From positions 1-64,000 of the forward strand of contig JAJXHK010000007.1 of assembly GCA_021639365.1 (NCBI GenBank): a stretch of 64,000 nucleotides of DNA. Direction: 5' to 3'. The position numbers and the translations under genes were made by a program. The notes under the pieces are model-generated. The model did not search any database, was not told the DNA's origin, and worked only from the letters and a program-made list of their open reading frames with translations. Positions 24,078 through 31,905 of the stretch are shown here, one piece after another (within the stretch, counting starts at the first letter, position 1; each line of letters starts with the position of its first letter). The stretch is from Collinsella aerofaciens. Its GTDB lineage: Bacteria > Actinomycetota > Coriobacteriia > Coriobacteriales > Coriobacteriaceae.

Positions 24078-24359
24078 TTAGTGCGGCCTGTCCGTGTTTC
24101 GTTTCTGGCTGCGTTTGATGTGCAGGCCGAGGCCGGCGGTTCCCGCGCCTGCTGCCGTGGCGCCTGTTGCCAAGAGCCATCGTCTGTCGTCTGTCTGTGC
24201 CAACGGTTCCTCGCGGTTGCCGCGGTCGAGCTCCGAGAGGTCGACCGTCACTTGCGTGGCGGCCTGCGCCTGTTCTTGCTGGGCAAAGGCCATGGCTGGC
24301 GCAAACGCTAGGATACTGACGGCGGCGGCCAGGGCGACGGCCTTATGCCGTGTGCGCAC
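24078..24359 (-). CDS. Small exported protein with C-terminal membrane anchor
   Basis: A 93-residue protein of unknown function. From GTG 24359 it reads MRTRHK followed by a hydrophobic core and AMAFAQQ, a clean signal peptide. A short hydrophilic middle follows (VTVDLSELDRG), then a second hydrophobic segment (LLATGATAAGAGTAGLGLH) and a basic tail (KRSQKRN). This is the shape of a small surface protein anchored by its tail. An upstream TTG at 24389 would add ten residues before the basic n-region and is less likely. It overlaps the 3' end of the upstream gene by 17 nt, so it is part of the same transcript. Confidence 0.65.
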   Translation of the reverse strand: MRTRHKAVALAAAVSILAFAPAMAFAQQEQAQAATQVTVDLSELDRGNREEPLAQTDDRRWLLATGATAAGAGTAGLGLHIKRSQKRNTDRPH

Positions 24360-24942
24360 CGGGCTCGACCGTCCAGGTGATCGTTGCAACCTGATCGCCT
24401 TCGCCGGTTACGTGGAAGATGTCGCGCGTGACGCGGGCGACGTTTCCGCTTGTCTTGAGCTTAATTTTGTCCGTGCCGCCGGCAATGCCCTGGTAGCCCA
24501 TGTCGAAGGCTGTATTCTTGGAAAGATCGAGGCCCGTCCCCTGCATTGCGGCGCTGGCGTTCTGGAGTGCGCCGTCGGGGCCGACCTTAAAGTCGATGGA
24601 GTTCTGCGCGGTTCCGGCCTTGGCGTCGGCGGCAATGGTCCAGGTGTTCATGGCGTCGATCTTCATGTTGGTGACATGGATGCCGTAGGCCGAATGATTG
24701 TCGATGGTGGTCGCGTCTTCTGAGGGGCCCTGAAGCGTGCCGTCGGCCTTGGCGACGAAGGGAATAACCGTCGGAACTTTGAACTCAACGTTGTCGATCT
24801 CGGTCCTGACCATTACTTTCGTGGTTCCAACGCGCCCGGCTGCCATAGCTGGCGTCGGGGCGGCGCTCATTGCGAGCGCGAGCGCGAGCCCTGCGCCCAC
24901 GACGAGCGCTCTGGCTCCGTTCATGTTCCTGGTGATGTCCAT
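24343..24942 (-). CDS. Secreted beta-rich protein of unknown function (199 aa)
   Basis: The signal peptide is clear (ALVVGAGLALALAMSAAPTPAMAA, cleavage after about residue 35). The mature part of about 160 residues is rich in Thr, Val, Gly and Asp with alternating hydrophobic residues, as in beta-sandwich proteins (KVMVRTEIDNVEFKVP, IDFKVGPDGAL). It ends with VATITWTVEP. No cysteine, anchor or catalytic motif is visible. It may be a structural subunit of a surface layer or fibre, but that is inference. The start is supported by GAAAGGAACG before the ATG at 24942. It lies 90 nt after the membrane-anchored gene upstream and overlaps the small anchored protein downstream. Confidence 0.72.
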   Translation of the reverse strand: MDITRNMNGARALVVGAGLALALAMSAAPTPAMAAGRVGTTKVMVRTEIDNVEFKVPTVIPFVAKADGTLQGPSEDATTIDNHSAYGIHVTNMKIDAMNTWTIAADAKAGTAQNSIDFKVGPDGALQNASAAMQGTGLDLSKNTAFDMGYQGIAGGTDKIKLKTSGNVARVTRDIFHVTGEGDQVATITWTVEPGAHTA

Positions 24943-25032
24943 GGTCGTTCCTTTCTATTCGCCGCGGGCCGTCCCCGCGATGATTGGACGAATGCTGGTG
25001 AATTGCATGCGGCGCCGCGTCGGCCGAAAAAG

Positions 25033-25542
25033 CTAGTTCTCGGTTTGCTCAACCCGTACCTTGACACGTGTCGGATTGCCGTGGCTGTCGAGGGTCTTGG
25101 CATCGAGTGCCTGAATCTCGATGTACGCCTCGCCTTCTTTGATGTCGCCGGCGGGGCACGTCTCGATTGTCTTGCCGGTCTCGACCACACCGGATTCGTA
25201 CATGGTCTCGTCGTTTTGGATGACGCGGAATCGCTGGGGAAATTTATTGTCTTGGACGTTTTGCACGTTGACGCGTAGCTTGCCGTCCTCCTGTAGCTGA
25301 GCGACCGGAGCGACCGAAATCGTCATCATGTTGTCGCGGACGATGGCATCGAGCTCATCTTGGATTTCCCGACGCGTTTTGCCCTCGGCCGTCGTAACTG
25401 AAGCGCCCGCCTCGGGTACGGGCTGAGACTGCCAAGCGTATAGTCCTACGGCGACAAGGGCGCAGACGATGGCCAAGCAGGCAACGATGAACTTCTTGCG
25501 ACGACCCAGTCCTGCAAGGCGGGGCGGCTTCTTCGCACTCAT
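25033..25542 (-). CDS. Membrane-anchored protein of unknown function (169 aa)
   Basis: The N-terminus is strongly basic (KKPPRLAGLGRRKK) and is followed by one membrane segment (about residues 18-38, FIVACLAIVCALVAVGLYAW). The outside domain of about 130 residues begins with a helical part (TRREIQDELDAIVRDNM) and continues beta-rich (LRVNVQNVQDNKFPQRFRV, AYIEIQALDAKTL). No catalytic motif is evident. The ATG at 25542 overlaps the stop of the preceding small gene by 4 bp, so the pair is translationally coupled. Its position first among the exported proteins suggests an anchoring or assembly role, unproven. Confidence 0.72.
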   Translation of the reverse strand: MSAKKPPRLAGLGRRKKFIVACLAIVCALVAVGLYAWQSQPVPEAGASVTTAEGKTRREIQDELDAIVRDNMMTISVAPVAQLQEDGKLRVNVQNVQDNKFPQRFRVIQNDETMYESGVVETGKTIETCPAGDIKEGEAYIEIQALDAKTLDSHGNPTRVKVRVEQTEN

Positions 25543-25835
25543 GCGGCGTCCTTGGTGGTGTAGACACGTGCGAACGTGGACGGGTCCGCTCCAAAGAGCA
25601 TGTGAAGCATCAGGCGGCGCGAGTAGATGAGCTCGTCAAAGTCGTGAGGGAGCTCGATGTCGTGGATACGCGCGATGTGGTGGGCGAGCGCCGAGAACGA
25701 CTCGGGGTCGCAGATAACATCGGTGGTGACGTGGTAGACCGCCGTATCGGGGAACGCCTCTTCGTCGAAAGGTAGGAGATAGGGATCGTCGTCGACCTCG
25801 ATGGCGACGCCGTACTGGGGCCAGTAATATGCCAT
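25539..25835 (-). CDS. Small cytosolic hypothetical protein (98 aa)
   Basis: No family recognised. The product starts MAYYWPQYGVAIEVDDDPYLLPFDEEAFPD (only part shown by key residues: Trp5, an acidic run near 15-17) and is acidic overall, with no signal peptide or membrane segment. GGAGG lies 6 nt before the ATG at 25835. It is the first gene of the minus-strand cluster and overlaps the next start by 4 bp. It may be a regulator or chaperone for the exported proteins that follow, but nothing in the sequence proves this. Confidence 0.65.
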   Translation of the reverse strand: MAYYWPQYGVAIEVDDDPYLLPFDEEAFPDTAVYHVTTDVICDPESFSALAHHIARIHDIELPHDFDELIYSRRLMLHMLFGADPSTFARVYTTKDAA

Positions 25836-26181
25836 GGGAACCTCCCTGCTTCTGGGGCCAAAACTTCTATCGGTTTTGCCTGTCGACGCCGACCGTATCA
25901 GCCGCTACTTGACCAATTTCTGACCAAATGCTTGACGGATTGACATCTCCGCAGGTAAAAGGTGGCAAAAAATACTCCAACTTTTTTCGAGCGACATTTA
26001 CGCGATCGGCGACGGCGGGGCGATATGTGTCAAAAGCATCGTCTGCCGAGGAAGCCTTGCCGTTCGCCGAATTGCACGAACGTAAAAAACGCCAATTATG
26101 GAGACGGTCTCGAACACGTCGACGAAACGATGCGGTAACATCTCCCTGCAAACACTGTAGTTAGCTAAAGGGGGAGTTCGC
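25836..26181. other. Divergent intergenic region with repeated TGAC motifs
   Basis: This 346-nt spacer separates the secreted-protein cluster (minus) from the lactate dehydrogenase operon (plus). I see no gene in it. TTGACC (25909), CTGACC (25920), TTGACG (25932) and TTGACA (25940) form a run of similar hexamers. TTGACG with TAAAAG 18 nt later (25956-25961) is one possible promoter. GGGGGAG at 26170-26176 is the ribosome site for the downstream gene. Confidence 0.4.
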
Positions 26182-27783
26182 GTGTCTGCAACCATTAAAC
26201 CCTTCACCGACGAGTTCGAAGAGTATGGCCGCGATGAATCTCGCGCATCGGGCGAAGCATCGAGCATCTCGTTTCCGACAACGGAAGACGAGGTCCGTGC
26301 CATTTTGGAAACGCTCCATGCCGAGCGTGTCCCGGTAACGGTTCAGGGCGCCCGAACCGGCCTTGCCGCCGGTGCCGTGCCCCACGGTGGGCATATCCTC
26401 AATACTTCCCGTATGAATCGCTACTTGGGCCTTCGCCGCGATGAACAAGGCCAATTTCTGCTGCGCGTGGAGCCGGGCGTTGTGCTCTCGGAGCTGCGTA
26501 AGCAGCTGAGCAAGAAGGTACTGCCGACCGCTGGTTGGGACCAGGCATCGCTTGAGGCCTACGAGGAGTTCCAAGAGGCCCCCGAGCAGTTCTTTCCCAC
26601 CGATCCCACCGAGGCATCTGCCTGTCTGGGCGGCATGGCGGCATGCAACGCCTCCGGCGCCCGCAGCTACGCTTACGGTCCCATGCGCCCGCATATCACG
26701 GGACTCCACGTCGCGCTGGCTGATGGCGATTTGCTTGTGCTTCAGCGCGGCGAGGCTTTTGCCCAGGGCCGCCACCTGTCGCTCGTGACGGCAGAGGGCC
26801 ATATACTCGAGCTCGATCTTCCTGACTACACCATGCCCAAGACCAAAAATGCCTCGGGTTATTTTGTTGCGGACGATATGGACGCCATCGATCTTTTTAT
26901 CGGTGCGTGCGGCACATTCGGCGTCATTACCGAGCTCGAGATCGCCCTGCAGGCGGCACCTTCGGTCGTATGGGGTGTGAGTTGCTTTTTCGATAGCGAA
27001 GACAAGGCGGTGTCCTTTACCGATTCCGTGCGTCCCGTGCTGTCCCATGCCGCCGCTATTGAGTATTTCGATGCTGGCGCCCTGGATATCCTGCGTCGCC
27101 AGCGCGAGCAGTCGACGGCGTTTGCCTCGCTGCCGGCGCTCGACGACGAGGCAAAGGTCTGTGTCTACGTGGAGCTCGACTGCGACGACGAGGCCCAGGC
27201 GACCGAGGAGTTGTACCACCTGGGATGGGTTTTGGAGCTTGCGGGCGGCCGCGACGACGCGACATGGGTCGCGCGCACCGAGGTCGATCGCGAATGCCAG
27301 CGGTTCTTCCGCCATGCGGTGCCCGAGAGCGTCAACATGCTTATCGACGAGCGCCGCCGCGCGGATCCCACCATTACCAAGCTGGGATCGGATATGTCGG
27401 TGCCCAATGCACGCCTTGCCGATGTCGTGGCCCTCTATCGCCGCACGCTGACCGAAAGCGGGCTTGAGTCTGCTGCCTGGGGACACATCGGGAACAACCA
27501 TCTGCATGTGAACATCCTGCCGCGCGACGCGCAAGACTACCGTCGTGGTGGAGAACTCTTTGCCCAGTGGGCTTCCGAGGTCACGGCCATGGGCGGTGCC
27601 GTTTCTGCCGAGCACGGCGTCGGCAAGATCAAAGCGGGCTTCTTGGAGACGATGTACGGCCACGAGGCCATGGTCGAGTCGGCGCGTCTCAAACTCCAGC
27701 TCGATCCTGCCGGCCAGCTGGGTCGCGGCAACCTGTTTACGGAGAAGCTCTTGGATGAACTCGTCCAGAAAGGGGGCGCGTGA
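26182..27783 (+). CDS. lctD: FAD-binding lactate dehydrogenase (LctD-like) of an Etf complex
   Basis: Oxidises lactate to pyruvate; with EtfAB it probably couples lactate oxidation to NAD reduction at the expense of reduced ferredoxin, as in the Acetobacterium woodii LctBCD complex. The 533-residue protein has the FAD-binding PCMH-type domain (about 30-215; GARTGLAAGAVPHGG, LGGMAACNASGARSY) and the C-terminal FAD-oxidase domain with HIGNNHLHVN (about 436-445) and SAEHGVGKIK (about 475). GTG 26182 follows a GGGGGAG site. The etfB start overlaps its stop (GTGA), and etfA follows immediately, so this is one operon. Glycolate or another 2-hydroxy acid as substrate cannot be excluded. Confidence 0.88.
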   Translation: MSATIKPFTDEFEEYGRDESRASGEASSISFPTTEDEVRAILETLHAERVPVTVQGARTGLAAGAVPHGGHILNTSRMNRYLGLRRDEQGQFLLRVEPGVVLSELRKQLSKKVLPTAGWDQASLEAYEEFQEAPEQFFPTDPTEASACLGGMAACNASGARSYAYGPMRPHITGLHVALADGDLLVLQRGEAFAQGRHLSLVTAEGHILELDLPDYTMPKTKNASGYFVADDMDAIDLFIGACGTFGVITELEIALQAAPSVVWGVSCFFDSEDKAVSFTDSVRPVLSHAAAIEYFDAGALDILRRQREQSTAFASLPALDDEAKVCVYVELDCDDEAQATEELYHLGWVLELAGGRDDATWVARTEVDRECQRFFRHAVPESVNMLIDERRRADPTITKLGSDMSVPNARLADVVALYRRTLTESGLESAAWGHIGNNHLHVNILPRDAQDYRRGGELFAQWASEVTAMGGAVSAEHGVGKIKAGFLETMYGHEAMVESARLKLQLDPAGQLGRGNLFTEKLLDELVQKGGA

Positions 27784-28601
27784 AGATGAGTGATTTCCAT
27801 ATGGTGGTGTGCGTCAAGGCGGTGCCCGGAAGCACCGAGGTCAAGATGGACCCCAAGACCAATACTATCGTGCGTGATGGCAAGCAGGCGGTCATTAATC
27901 CCTTCGATGCAAGTGCCCTCGAATGTGCGCTAGCGCTGAAGGACGACTTTATCGGCTTTGGCATGGACGTGCGTGTGACGGTGGTGTCGATGGGCATCCC
28001 CGCGACCGAATCGCTGCTGCGCGACTGCATCGCCCGCGGTGCCGACGACGCGCTGCTGCTGACCGACCGAGCCTTTGCGGGCGCCGATACCCTAGCCACC
28101 GCCTATGCCCTCAAATGCGGCATCGAGGCACTTGATGAGGACTTTGACCTGCTCATCTGCGGCAAGATGGCAGTGGACGGCGATACGGCCCAGATCGGCC
28201 CCGAGCTGGCCGGTGCCTTTGGGATCCCCTGCGTGACCGACGTGAGCTGTGTGCAGAGCGCGGGATTTACGACGTGTGGCTCGCTGGCGCTCGTCCACGG
28301 CTGCGATGCCGGCGAGGAGACGGTGTACCTGGAGATGCCGTGTGCGATGACGACCGCCAAGGAGATTGGCCAGCTGCGCATGCCGAGTATTGCCGGCGTT
28401 CGCGCGGCCGAGGGTGCAGACGTGCGCGTGGCCAGCGCTGCCGACGTAAACGTCGACCCTTCGCGTTGCGGCCTTGCCGGATCGCCGACGCAGGTCGTGC
28501 GCTCGTTTGTGCCCGACCGTGACCAAACGTGCGAGGCCGTTGAGGGCACGGCGTCCGAGCAGGCGGCAAAACTCGCCAAGATTATCGAGGAGATGGCATA
28601 G
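27780..28601 (+). CDS. etfB: Electron transfer flavoprotein beta subunit (LctB-like)
   Basis: Electron-transfer partner of the lactate dehydrogenase. The 273-residue protein matches EtfB: MVVCVKAVPGSTEVKMDP near the start, NPFDASALECAL, TVVSMGIPATESLLRDCIARGAD, and DLLICGKMAVDGDTAQIGPELA, the nucleotide-contact region conserved in the bifurcating group. GTG 27780 overlaps the lctD stop; ATG 27786 is an alternative, and AAAGGGGG at 27770 or so serves either. The etfA ATG follows directly after its stop. In bifurcating Etfs this subunit carries the second FAD site; that activity is predicted from the neighbours and the family, not shown. Confidence 0.9.
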   Translation: MKMSDFHMVVCVKAVPGSTEVKMDPKTNTIVRDGKQAVINPFDASALECALALKDDFIGFGMDVRVTVVSMGIPATESLLRDCIARGADDALLLTDRAFAGADTLATAYALKCGIEALDEDFDLLICGKMAVDGDTAQIGPELAGAFGIPCVTDVSCVQSAGFTTCGSLALVHGCDAGEETVYLEMPCAMTTAKEIGQLRMPSIAGVRAAEGADVRVASAADVNVDPSRCGLAGSPTQVVRSFVPDRDQTCEAVEGTASEQAAKLAKIIEEMA

Positions 28602-29807
28602 ATGAGCGGACTGATTATCGATAGCGAAGCCTGCATCGGCTGCGGTCGCTGCGTTCGCGCCTGCGCCTCGGGCGGTATTGTGGTGGAGGGCGAGCGCCCC
28701 AATCGCTGTGCCCACGTAACCGACGGCTGCATCCTGTGCGGCGGGTGCGTCGACGCCTGCCCCGTCAACGCCATCTCGATCGAGCGCGATGAGGCCACCG
28801 GTGCGGTAGACCTTGACGCGTATCGAGATATTTGGGTCTTCGTGCAAACTGACGAGCACGATGCCGTGGCATCCGTGGCCTTCGAGCTCATGGGCAAGGG
28901 CCGCGAGCTTGCCGATGCACGTGGCTGTCGCCTGGTGGCGCTGGTCGGCATGGGCCCCGAGGGCTCGCTCGGGGACCTGGAACATCTGGTTTGCGCCGGT
29001 GCGGACGAAGTTCTGGTCTGTCGTGACGAGCGCCTGCGTCAGAACGACGCGGAGGTCTATGCTCGCCTCATCTGCGATTTGGTAGCCGAGCGCAAGCCCG
29101 AGGCAATTCTGTACGGTGCGACCGCCTTTGGCCGCGAGCTGGCGCCTGGCGTTGCCGTGCGCCAGCAGACGGGCCTTACGGCCGACTGCACCGTGCTTTC
29201 GATGGATACGGAAACGGGCCTGCTGCAGCAGACGCGCCCGGCGTTTGGCGGCAACCTGATGGCCACCATTATCTGCCCCAACCACCGTCCACAGATGGCA
29301 ACGGTGCGCCCCGGCATCTTTAAGACGCCCGATTTTGACTATAGCCGCTCCGGCACGATTACCCAGGTAGTGCTTGCGGATGACGTTAAGGCCCGCGTCG
29401 AGATCTCGATTCCCGCCGAGGAATGGGGACAACAGGCCTCAATTGCCGATGCCGAGCGCCTGGTCGTGGTGGGCCGCGGCATCGGCTCCAAGAAGAATCT
29501 GCCCCTGATGCGAAAACTCGCCGATGCCCTGGGCGCCGAGCTTGGTTGCACGCGCCCCGTGGTGGAGGCCGGCTGGCTGGAGTATCGCCACCAAATTGGC
29601 CAGACGGGTGTTTCGGTCTCGCCCAAGCTCCTCGTGAGCATCGGTGTCTCGGGCGCTATCCAGCATCTCGCCGGCATCGGTGGGGCAGAGTGCATTGTCG
29701 CCATCAATGAGGACCCGGATGCCCCCATCTTTGGTGCCGCCCAGTACAAGGTCGTCGGCGATGCCGTCGAGGTCGTCGAGGGGCTCCTAGCTCAGCTTGA
29801 GCGCTAG
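28602..29807 (+). CDS. etfA: Electron transfer flavoprotein alpha subunit with N-terminal ferredoxin domain (LctC-like)
   Basis: The 401-residue protein starts with a ferredoxin-like domain (residues 1-65). It has CIGCGRCVRAC and CILCGGCVDACP, enough cysteines for two [4Fe-4S] clusters. The rest is EtfA: a nucleotide-binding half (WVFVQTDEHDAVASVA, LYGATAFGRELAPGVA) and the FAD-binding end (GVSVSPKLLVSIGVSGAIQHL, AINEDPDAPIF). The fused ferredoxin domain is the hallmark of the electron-confurcating lactate dehydrogenase complex and provides the entry for ferredoxin electrons. It overlaps the stop of the convergent HD gene by 4 bp, leaving no room for a terminator between them. Confidence 0.92.
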   Translation: MSGLIIDSEACIGCGRCVRACASGGIVVEGERPNRCAHVTDGCILCGGCVDACPVNAISIERDEATGAVDLDAYRDIWVFVQTDEHDAVASVAFELMGKGRELADARGCRLVALVGMGPEGSLGDLEHLVCAGADEVLVCRDERLRQNDAEVYARLICDLVAERKPEAILYGATAFGRELAPGVAVRQQTGLTADCTVLSMDTETGLLQQTRPAFGGNLMATIICPNHRPQMATVRPGIFKTPDFDYSRSGTITQVVLADDVKARVEISIPAEEWGQQASIADAERLVVVGRGIGSKKNLPLMRKLADALGAELGCTRPVVEAGWLEYRHQIGQTGVSVSPKLLVSIGVSGAIQHLAGIGGAECIVAINEDPDAPIFGAAQYKVVGDAVEVVEGLLAQLER

Positions 29808-30616
29808 GCGCGCGTCAGCCAGGTGCGCATCTCGTTCTTTAGGCGCTCCCAGGTCGCTTGCGTGGCGGGGTCGGTAAAGGGTCGCGTAATGCCATAGGGC
29901 GCGTCGAGCAGGCGATAGATATCGCCTTGCTCGCGCGCCAGTGCACGGCTTGCCGGATAGACGAGCTCAAACATAAAGCAGATGAGCCCCACCAGGTAGT
30001 CCGCCGGCTCGTTGCGCTCGTCACGCGCGACGCAGCGATGCTCGTCAAAGGCGGCAAGCGTCGGTGCCGAGAAGTGGCTGGCGAGAAATGCGTCCTCGTC
30101 CACCTTGAGGATGGTGTCGACGGTGCTGTCGGCGATGGTGCGCATAATGTCGATCTTGTCACCATCGCGCACGATATCGCAGAAGCTCCGCGTGCGCTCG
30201 TCGAGCTGCGCGGGTAGACGAAAATCGCTGTGATAGGCAATGCTCGCTCGGATGAGCTCATCTTCTGCCGGGTCATCGATAAAGTCGCGGATGCTTGTTA
30301 CGGCGGGTGCATCGGCGGGATTCTCGCCAAAGAGGACCTCGATGCCCAGCGCCGCATGGCTCATGCTCTCGGCGTCCTTAAAGGTGTCCCAGCGTCGCAG
30401 CTGCTCAAAGCGGCCCATATCGTGTAGCAGGCCGCAAAGCCATGCCAGGTCAATATCTTCTGACGACCAGCCCTGCTCGCGCGCTACGGCATCGCATGCC
30501 TCGGCCACGTGGTACGTATGCTCGATTTTGAGCGCGATGCGTGGGTTGGTGGCGTCGTAGGCATCGGTGTAGCTTTTGAAGGCCGCGCGCGCCCGGTCTC
30601 GATCGATAGCTGTCAT
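29804..30616 (-). CDS. HD-domain phosphohydrolase
   Basis: Predicted metal-dependent phosphohydrolase; the substrate is unknown. The 270-residue protein shows the HD fold signature: H33 and H36 (IEHTYHVAEA), the His-Asp pair at about 64-65 (GLLHDMGRFEQ), a further His in IAYHSDFRLP, and the distal Asp in VRDGDKIDIMR. No other domain is attached and no signal peptide is seen. AGGAAG precedes the ATG at 30616 by 5 nt. It is convergent with and overlaps etfA by 4 bp, and is divergent from azlC. Context does not suggest a pathway. Confidence 0.85.
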   Translation of the reverse strand: MTAIDRDRARAAFKSYTDAYDATNPRIALKIEHTYHVAEACDAVAREQGWSSEDIDLAWLCGLLHDMGRFEQLRRWDTFKDAESMSHAALGIEVLFGENPADAPAVTSIRDFIDDPAEDELIRASIAYHSDFRLPAQLDERTRSFCDIVRDGDKIDIMRTIADSTVDTILKVDEDAFLASHFSAPTLAAFDEHRCVARDERNEPADYLVGLICFMFELVYPASRALAREQGDIYRLLDAPYGITRPFTDPATQATWERLKNEMRTWLTRA

Positions 30617-30742
30617 AATGACTTCCTAAAAAGTTGTGTCTTTCGATCCGGTGGCAATTGTAGGCGAACTCGGTTGCTGTCGGATGATGATTCTGCCGTG
30701 TCGCTACATGCGGCTCGGAGACCTTGTCAGGATGAGAAGCGT

Positions 30743-31435
30743 ATGGTGCTCAAAATCGTTAGAACCGTCTGGCCGGTGATGCTTACCTATGTTGCGATAG
30801 GCGCGCCGTGCGGAATGATCATGGGGCAGACGGGAATGGAGCCCTGGATGGTCTTTGCTCTGAGCAGCACGTTTGTGACGGGCAGCGGCCAGTTTATGAT
30901 CTGCAATCTTTGGCTGGCGGGCGTACCGGCACCTTCGATTATCGCGAGCGTCGCCGCCATCTCCTCGCGCTTTGCACTTTATTCGGCATCGATCGCACCC
31001 CATCTGGCGGGCGCCTCGAAGCGTCAGACGCTGGCTGTTGCCGCGACGCTCACCGAGGAGGCATACGGCATCTCGCTTGCCAAGCTGGTTGAGGGGGAGG
31101 ATTGGGGCCCGCGCGAATCCTTCGTGCTCAACGTGATCCTCATCGTGACATGGGGCGCTTCGTGCACGATGGGTGCCATCGTCGGTGCCGTTGTCGATGT
31201 TCCCACCGCTATTGCGAGTTTCGTCTGCACGTCGCTCTTTATCTGTCTACTCTTTTCGCAGCGGCTGTCGCGCGGCAACGTTGTCGCGGCGGTTTCGGGC
31301 GCGGTGTCCGTCGCCGTATGCAAGTTCTTGGGCCTCACGAATATTGCCGTGCCGGCAAGCGTCGTGGTCGGCATTGCCATTGCGCTGGCGTGCGATGCTG
31401 TATTTGACGGAAGAGGTGCCCGCGATGCCCGTTAA
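30743..31435 (+). CDS. azlC: AzlC-family amino-acid exporter, large subunit
   Basis: A membrane protein of 230 residues with about six to seven hydrophobic segments. It matches AzlC/YgaZ, the large subunit of branched-chain amino-acid exporters: GAPCGMIMGQTG, FVTGSGQFM, SSRFALYSASIAPHL and LTEEAYGISL are family regions. ATG 30743 has GGATGAGAAG just upstream; the reading frame extends further but across the divergent promoter region. Its 3' end overlaps azlD by 11 bp, so the subunits are coupled. The presence of an Ilv/Leu/Val importer (liv operon) elsewhere in the window makes export of branched-chain amino acids a fitting counterpart, though the substrate is not proven. Confidence 0.88.
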   Translation: MVLKIVRTVWPVMLTYVAIGAPCGMIMGQTGMEPWMVFALSSTFVTGSGQFMICNLWLAGVPAPSIIASVAAISSRFALYSASIAPHLAGASKRQTLAVAATLTEEAYGISLAKLVEGEDWGPRESFVLNVILIVTWGASCTMGAIVGAVVDVPTAIASFVCTSLFICLLFSQRLSRGNVVAAVSGAVSVAVCKFLGLTNIAVPASVVVGIAIALACDAVFDGRGARDAR

Positions 31436-31748
31436 CGAGTTCTTGGTTCTGTGGCTGTCGTCGTGGTCTGCTATCGCGTTCTTTCGCATCGCGCCGGCGT
31501 TCGCCTTGCGCGGGAGAACGCTGTCGCCCCGTATTACCGAGGCCCTGGGTTATATCCCGCCCGCTGCCTTTGCCGCGCTGGTCGCCAACGACTTGGTGAG
31601 CCCCGGCGCGTTCGACGCGGGACTCTGGCCTGCCTTGGTTCCCTGGATTGCGGCTGCCGGCGTCGTGGCGGTGGCAATCAAGACAAAGTCGATGCTGTGG
31701 TGCTGCGTCTCGGGAATCGTGTTCTATATCGTCTTGAGCCTTATATAG
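31425..31748 (+). CDS. azlD: AzlD-family amino-acid exporter, small subunit
   Basis: A 107-residue membrane protein with about four hydrophobic segments, the usual size for AzlD/YgaH partners. Conserved features are RIAPAFALRGR and ITEALGYIPPAAFAALV near the middle. Its ATG at 31425 lies inside the 3' end of azlC with GAAGAGG upstream, giving an 11-bp overlap. It forms the two-component exporter with AzlC. A 157-nt spacer without a clear terminator separates it from kdgT. Confidence 0.87.
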   Translation: MPVNEFLVLWLSSWSAIAFFRIAPAFALRGRTLSPRITEALGYIPPAAFAALVANDLVSPGAFDAGLWPALVPWIAAAGVVAVAIKTKSMLWCCVSGIVFYIVLSLI

Positions 31749-31905
31749 GACCGCGAACGGGTTGTCCCTCCCGCTCACCCCGCTTCTGTCCGGTGAATCG
31801 AATTTCTCACCGAGTCGGTCTGCTTCTTCTGGTACCATGGTCAAACTTTACTGTAGCAAAGCGTGACGTGGGCTTTTGTACCCCGTCAGCGGAAATGGGG
31901 GTTTC

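Noticed and set aside
26161..27663. 500-codon frame antisense to lctD
   Set aside because: lctD has both FAD-oxidase domains intact; the antisense frame is a composition effect.
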